From: Clostridia bacterium
Lineage (GTDB): Bacteria; Bacillota; Clostridia; Peptostreptococcales; Anaerovoracaceae
NCBI GenBank assembly: GCA_024403005.1
Contig: JAKSSQ010000008.1
Location: forward strand, 1 to 17,255
DNA length: 17,255 nucleotides
Reading direction: 5' to 3'
A model generated the notes under the pieces. The model searched no databases, was not told the DNA's origin, and worked only from the letters and a program-made list of their open reading frames with translations. The number at the start of each line of letters is the position of its first letter. Position 1 is the stretch's first letter. A program made the position numbers and the translations under genes. Shown here piece by piece: positions 15,001-17,255 of this stretch.

Positions 15001-15598
15001 CTGCGTCCATGTCGATAAGCTTCTTATATACGTCGTAATCTACAACTTCGATCTTCTGGATTTCGTGGGATGTTCTGAAACCATCGAAGAAGTGCAGGAA
15101 AGGTACTCTGCCCTTAATTGCAGCGAGGTGAGCAACACCAGCAAGGTCCATAGCTTCCTGAACGGAGCTGGAGCAGAGCAGTGCGAAACCTGTCTGACGG
15201 CAAGCCATAACGTCGGAGTGGTCGCCGAAGATGCAGAGAGCGTGAGCAGCAAGAGTTCTAGCTGTTACGTGGAATACGCCGGGAAGGAGTTCGCCAGCGA
15301 TCTTGTACATGTTGGGGATCATGAGGAGCAGACCCTGAGATGCTGTGTATGTTGTAGTGAGAGCACCAGCAGCGAGAGAGCCGTGAACTGTACCGGAAGC
15401 ACCAGCTTCGGACTGCATTTCAACTACTCTTACTTCCTGGCCAAACAGGTTCTTTTCTCCATGTGCAGCCATGTCGTCTACGATTTCAGCCATCGGAGAG
15501 GACGGTGTAATGGGGAAGATAGCAGCAACGTCTGTGAATGCATAAGAGACATATGCAGCAGCAGAGTTGCCGTCCATGGTTTTAAATTTCTTTGCCAT
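12077..15598 (-). CDS. nifJ: Pyruvate:ferredoxin (flavodoxin) oxidoreductase
   Basis: This 1173-residue single-chain enzyme decarboxylates pyruvate with CoA to acetyl-CoA and CO2 and passes electrons to ferredoxin or flavodoxin; the size is normal for the family. In order: an N-terminal pyrimidine-binding domain (MDGNSAAAYVSYAFTDVAAI, then FPITPSSPMAE); a CoA-contacting and linker region; two 4Fe-4S clusters in CIQCNQCAFVCP (about 689) and CLGCGNCADICP (about 747); and a C-terminal thiamine diphosphate domain with CAGCGE (about 810, part of the proximal cluster), GDGWSYDIGFGG (about 970) and the Mg/ThDP stretch DTEVYSNTGGQ. The ATG at 15598 has AAGGAG upstream. It is monocistronic, with its own promoter and terminator. 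Codon use is strongly biased, as expected for a very highly expressed gene. A Rex-like palindrome over the promoter suggests redox control. Confidence 0.98.
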   Translation of the reverse strand: MAKKFKTMDGNSAAAYVSYAFTDVAAIFPITPSSPMAEIVDDMAAHGEKNLFGQEVRVVEMQSEAGASGTVHGSLAAGALTTTYTASQGLLLMIPNMYKIAGELLPGVFHVTARTLAAHALCIFGDHSDVMACRQTGFALLCSSSVQEAMDLAGVAHLAAIKGRVPFLHFFDGFRTSHEIQKIEVVDYDVYKKLIDMDAVQAFRERALNPEHPCIRGTAQNPDVFFQAREAANKYYEELPDIVADYMTKIGKEIGRKYKPFDYVGAPDAENIIVAMGSVCETIEETLPHLLAKGEKVGLIKVRLYRPWSPKYLKKVMPKTVKRIAVLDRTKEPGAMGDPLYMDMKTMYYTEEDAPMIIGGRYGLGSKDTTPGQIVAVYKNLAAKKPKNQFTIGIDDDVYGTSLKPAKISTEPEGTFRCKFWGLGSDGTVGANKQAIKIIGDNTDMYAQGYFSYDSKKSGGITISHLRFGKNPIKSTYLITEADYVACSNQSYVHAYDVTAGLKKGGNFLLNCVWSDEELDANLPAAMKQYIAKNKVNFYTINATKLGQEIGLGNRINMIMQAAFFKLTGVIDVKEAEGYLKKSIEKTYGKKGESVVKMNWAAVDAGLNGFHKVEVPASWKDAVDEEKEAKKLPEFVEKVMIPMNRQEGDSLPVSAFLNIAEADGTFPSGTAAYEKRGVAVKVPVWDVDKCIQCNQCAFVCPHATIRPVLVNEEEAAKAPAGFVTKKATGKDFAGLTYRMQVSPLDCLGCGNCADICPAPGKALTMVPLETQLGEAENWEFAMEVSEKELVSRKTVKGSQFINPYFEFSGACAGCGETPYIKVITQLYGDRMMIANATGCSSIWGASAPSMPYTTDKNGRGPSWANSLFEDNAEFGLGMATAVRQMREKTKDIVVELAGATKDEAVKAAAAAWVEGFEDGEKSRELSEALMAAVNGAKMSGKANELKKELKAKEDQLVKKSVWCLGGDGWSYDIGFGGLDHVLASGEDINVLVFDTEVYSNTGGQSSKATPAAAIAKFAASGKKTKKKDLGMIAASYGYVYVAQVAMGSDKNQFMKAVQEAEAYHGPSLIICYAPCINHGLKKGMGKTQENEKLAVESGYWHLYRFNPELEEKGENPFILDSKDPTGSFREFIMDQVRYASLSKEFPETAEAMYQKAEADAKARLAGYKARAGK

Positions 15599-15670
15599 GA
15601 TAAGTTCTCCTTAAAAAAATTTGAGTAACAAGTAATAACAACAATAAGTGTATGCTAAGCGTAAACATAC

Positions 15671-15688
15671 ATGTTAATTATATAACAA
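15671..15688 (-). promoter_or_regulatory. Candidate Rex (redox-sensing repressor) operator over the nifJ -10 box
   Basis: The minus strand reads TTGTTATATAATTAACAT. As I recall it, the Clostridia Rex consensus is TTGTTAANNNNTTAACAA, and this matches 12 of the 14 defined positions. It is an imperfect palindrome centred on the -10 box, where a repressor would block RNA polymerase. Rex is known to control fermentation genes in Clostridia. Its AT-richness raises the chance of a coincidental match. Confidence 0.5.
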
Positions 15689-15704
15689 TCATCGAAAAAT
15701 ACAA
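15677..15704 (-). promoter_or_regulatory. Promoter of the pyruvate:ferredoxin oxidoreductase gene
   Basis: The minus strand has TTGTAT (15699-15704), a 16-nt spacer and a perfect TATAAT (15677-15682). It lies about 80 nt upstream of the start codon, just after the modB terminator. Confidence 0.7.
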
Positions 15705-15730
15705 TAAAAAAACCGCTGATTTCAGCGGTT
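15704..15730 (-). terminator. Intrinsic terminator after the mod genes
   Basis: The minus strand reads AACCGCTG, loop AAAT, CAGCGGTT and then a continuing T-run (seven T in all). The -35 box of the next promoter abuts it. The region from 15731 to 15852, between modB and this hairpin, holds no gene I can support. Confidence 0.88.
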
Positions 15731-15852
15731 TTGTGCAATTCGCTACAATAATCGGTTAAAGCTTTCTATTTGGAAATCAGCCAAAAATATTTTCCCTGCA
15801 TAAGGCGTTGACCCAATAATATATGGGGCGCAGCTGATTGGGGTCACAAAGC

Positions 15853-16512
15853 TCAGCGGTAATCCTTTCGTTCCAGATAATTCAGGAGCAGCAGAGCCGC
15901 AAAGGAAATGATTACGTTCACCAGAACCCACTTGTACGCCATGGCATCGTTGCCCTCTCTCCACAGCTGGTAGACTGTAGTGGAGACAGTTGCAGTTCTG
16001 CCTGGAGTATAGCCGGAGACCATGCTCGTGGCGCCGTATTCTCCCAGGCCTCTGGCAAAGGAAAGCACGAAGCCGGCGGATATGCCCTTCCAGCAGCAAG
16101 GCAGCATTATATACTTAAAAATCTGCCAGTTGCTGAGACCAATGGTTCTGCCTGCGTCGTACAACCCCTTATCAAAACCTTCGAACGATGCTCTCGCAGT
16201 GCGGTACATTAACGGAAACGTTACGATGGCAACTGCCAGTATCGAAGCCGGCCAGGTCATTACGATTTTTACGTTGAAAGTCCTGTAAATAAAGCCGCCT
16301 AAAGCGCTTTTGGGGCTTAAAACCGAAAGCAGGAAGAATCCGACAACCGTCGGCGGAAGGACCAGAGGCAGAGTAAGCGTACAGTCCGCAATAGCTTTTG
16401 TGAGCGGGGACTTATTGCGCAGCAGATAGGCTGCGGCAATTCCGAGCAAAAACGTAACTATCGATGCCAGCAGGGATATCCTTATTGAGTTAATAAGCGG
16501 GTACCAATCCAT
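15853..16512 (-). CDS. modB: Molybdate/tungstate ABC transporter permease ModB
   Basis: This is a 219-residue inner-membrane permease of normal family length. It has hydrophobic segments and the ABC permease coupling loop GLYDAGRTIGLSNWQIFKYI (about 117-136), which contacts the ATPase. Other ModB-like stretches are LTLPLVLPPTVVGFFLL and ARGLGEYGATSMVSG. The frame could begin at GTG 16518. I prefer the ATG at 16512 because AGGTG lies just upstream and Met-Asp-Trp starts are common in related permeases; the spacing is short, so the start is uncertain by 6 nt. It follows modA by less than 20 nt. No ATPase gene modC follows before the terminator. Tungstate rather than molybdate is possible. Confidence 0.93.
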   Translation of the reverse strand: MDWYPLINSIRISLLASIVTFLLGIAAAYLLRNKSPLTKAIADCTLTLPLVLPPTVVGFFLLSVLSPKSALGGFIYRTFNVKIVMTWPASILAVAIVTFPLMYRTARASFEGFDKGLYDAGRTIGLSNWQIFKYIMLPCCWKGISAGFVLSFARGLGEYGATSMVSGYTPGRTATVSTTVYQLWREGNDAMAYKWVLVNVIISFAALLLLNYLERKDYR

Positions 16513-16530
16513 TGTCACCTGTTTTATAGA

Positions 16531-17255
16531 TTATTCTGCGATAGCAAAGCCTGCTTCTGTAAATACAGCTGTGCAGGCATCTGTCTTAAGATAGTCGAGG
16601 AATTCTGCGGCAGCTTCTGCATTTGCTGCTTCGGAGGTAACTGCTGCAGGGTAAATTACGGGCTTATGGCTTCCTTCGGGAGCTTCCGCAACTACAGTAA
16701 GGCCTGCAGCGGCGGCATCTGTGCCGTAAACGATACCGCAGTCAACGGCGCCGCTTGCAACCTGTGCGGTTACTTCCTTAACGTTTGTGCCGAAAGTAAT
16801 CCTGGATTCGCTGTTAAGCTTGTCCCAGATATTCATATAAGTAAAGATTTCTTCGGAATACTGACCTACGGGAACATCGCTGTTGCCGAGGGCTATAAGG
16901 CTGAGCTTATCGGTTCCGAGGTCCTCGTAGCTTTCGATTCCTGCAGGATTTCCGTCGGGAACTACGAGAACGCACTTATTTTCCAGAAGGTTGATTCTTG
17001 TTTCTGCATCGATGAGCCCTGCTTCTTCCAGAGCGTTCATCTGCTTCTGAGCTGCGGAGATAAAGAGATCGCAGTCTGCGCCTTCTTCAATCTGAGTCTT
17101 TAAAGTACCGGAAGAATCTAATGTAAGAACAACTTCTACATTTTTGTGTTCTGCTTCGTAGTTTGCCTTAATAATGTTAAGAGTTTCCGTCATGGAAGCA
17201 GCTGCAAATACGTTTAAAGTTACGGGTTCTGCATCGGGTTCATCTGCAGGAGCGG
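16531..17255 (-). CDS. modA: Molybdate/tungstate ABC transporter substrate-binding protein ModA, 5' end cut by window
   Basis: About 240 residues are visible. The frame is open to the window edge and begins in an Ala/Pro/Asp/Glu-rich linker (APADEPDAEP), so the true start and probable lipoprotein signal lie beyond 17255. The ATG at 17193 is an internal methionine. Family features are the first strand and ligand loop VFAAASMTETLN (usually FAAASL), the hinge stretch CDLFISAAQKQMNAL, FGTNVKEVTAQVASGAVDCGIVYGTDA and the C-terminal EFLDYLKTDA...FTEAGF. It captures molybdate or tungstate outside the membrane and hands it to ModB, encoded immediately downstream. These oxyanions would feed molybdo- or tungsto-enzymes, in keeping with anaerobic metabolism. 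Confidence 0.93.
   Translation of the reverse strand, partial: APADEPDAEPVTLNVFAAASMTETLNIIKANYEAEHKNVEVVLTLDSSGTLKTQIEEGADCDLFISAAQKQMNALEEAGLIDAETRINLLENKCVLVVPDGNPAGIESYEDLGTDKLSLIALGNSDVPVGQYSEEIFTYMNIWDKLNSESRITFGTNVKEVTAQVASGAVDCGIVYGTDAAAAGLTVVAEAPEGSHKPVIYPAAVTSEAANAEAAAEFLDYLKTDACTAVFTEAGFAIAE

Noticed and set aside
12296..15628. A plus-strand open frame of 1110 codons antisense to pyruvate:ferredoxin oxidoreductase.
   Set aside because: It is the mirror of a strongly codon-biased, highly expressed gene. The translation is rich in Cys, Ser and Val with no recognisable domain. The minus-strand gene is unmistakable.
15743..16099. A minus-strand frame of 118 codons whose last 35 residues extend past modB.
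   Set aside because: Most of it is an out-of-frame shadow of modB. The tail resembles no protein I know and there is no ribosome site, so a modC remnant cannot be supported.

Overview
The window looks like part of the chromosome of an anaerobic, Gram-positive-type bacterium, most likely Clostridia. The evidence is a 1173-residue pyruvate:ferredoxin oxidoreductase, three C-terminal SLH domains on a surface protein, strong AGGAGG-type ribosome binding sites, an ECF-type transporter and a Clostridia-like Rex-type palindrome. This placement is inference. Every gene I can support lies on the minus strand, so transcription runs from high to low coordinates. The many plus-strand open frames are antisense shadows.

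Layout in transcription order. (1) 17255-15853: the end of a molybdate/tungstate ABC transporter operon, with modA (cut by the window edge) and modB, closed by a terminator and with no modC following. (2) 15598-12077: a monocistronic pyruvate:ferredoxin oxidoreductase (nifJ/por) with its own promoter. The -10 box sits inside an 18-bp palindrome resembling a Rex (NADH/NAD+ sensor) operator. (3) 11885-10767: a transglutaminase-like lipoprotein with its own terminator. (4) 10695-1: a long transcription unit that is the most interesting part of the window.

Unit (4) starts with a good sigma-A promoter and a cobalamin riboswitch. Four consecutive hairpin-plus-U-tract terminators follow before the first start codon. 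The genes are: a 1934-residue SLH-anchored surface protein with a DUF4430 (transcobalamin-like C-terminal) domain near its C-terminal anchor and a probable second one at its N-terminus; a secreted alpha6/alpha6-barrel protein of the prenyltransferase/squalene cyclase fold, which is the fold of the N-terminal half of intrinsic factor and transcobalamin; a secreted or membrane-anchored DUF4430 protein, matching the C-terminal half of those proteins; an EcfT permease; a TIM-barrel sugar-isomerase-like protein; and an EcfA ATPase cut by the window start.

Together these suggest a corrinoid-controlled surface capture and uptake system. In this reading the two halves of a transcobalamin-like binder are encoded as separate neighbouring proteins, a giant S-layer-anchored relative displays DUF4430 modules at the cell surface, and an ECF transporter imports the ligand. 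The riboswitch and the domain identities can be read from sequence. Corrinoid binding by these proteins is inference.
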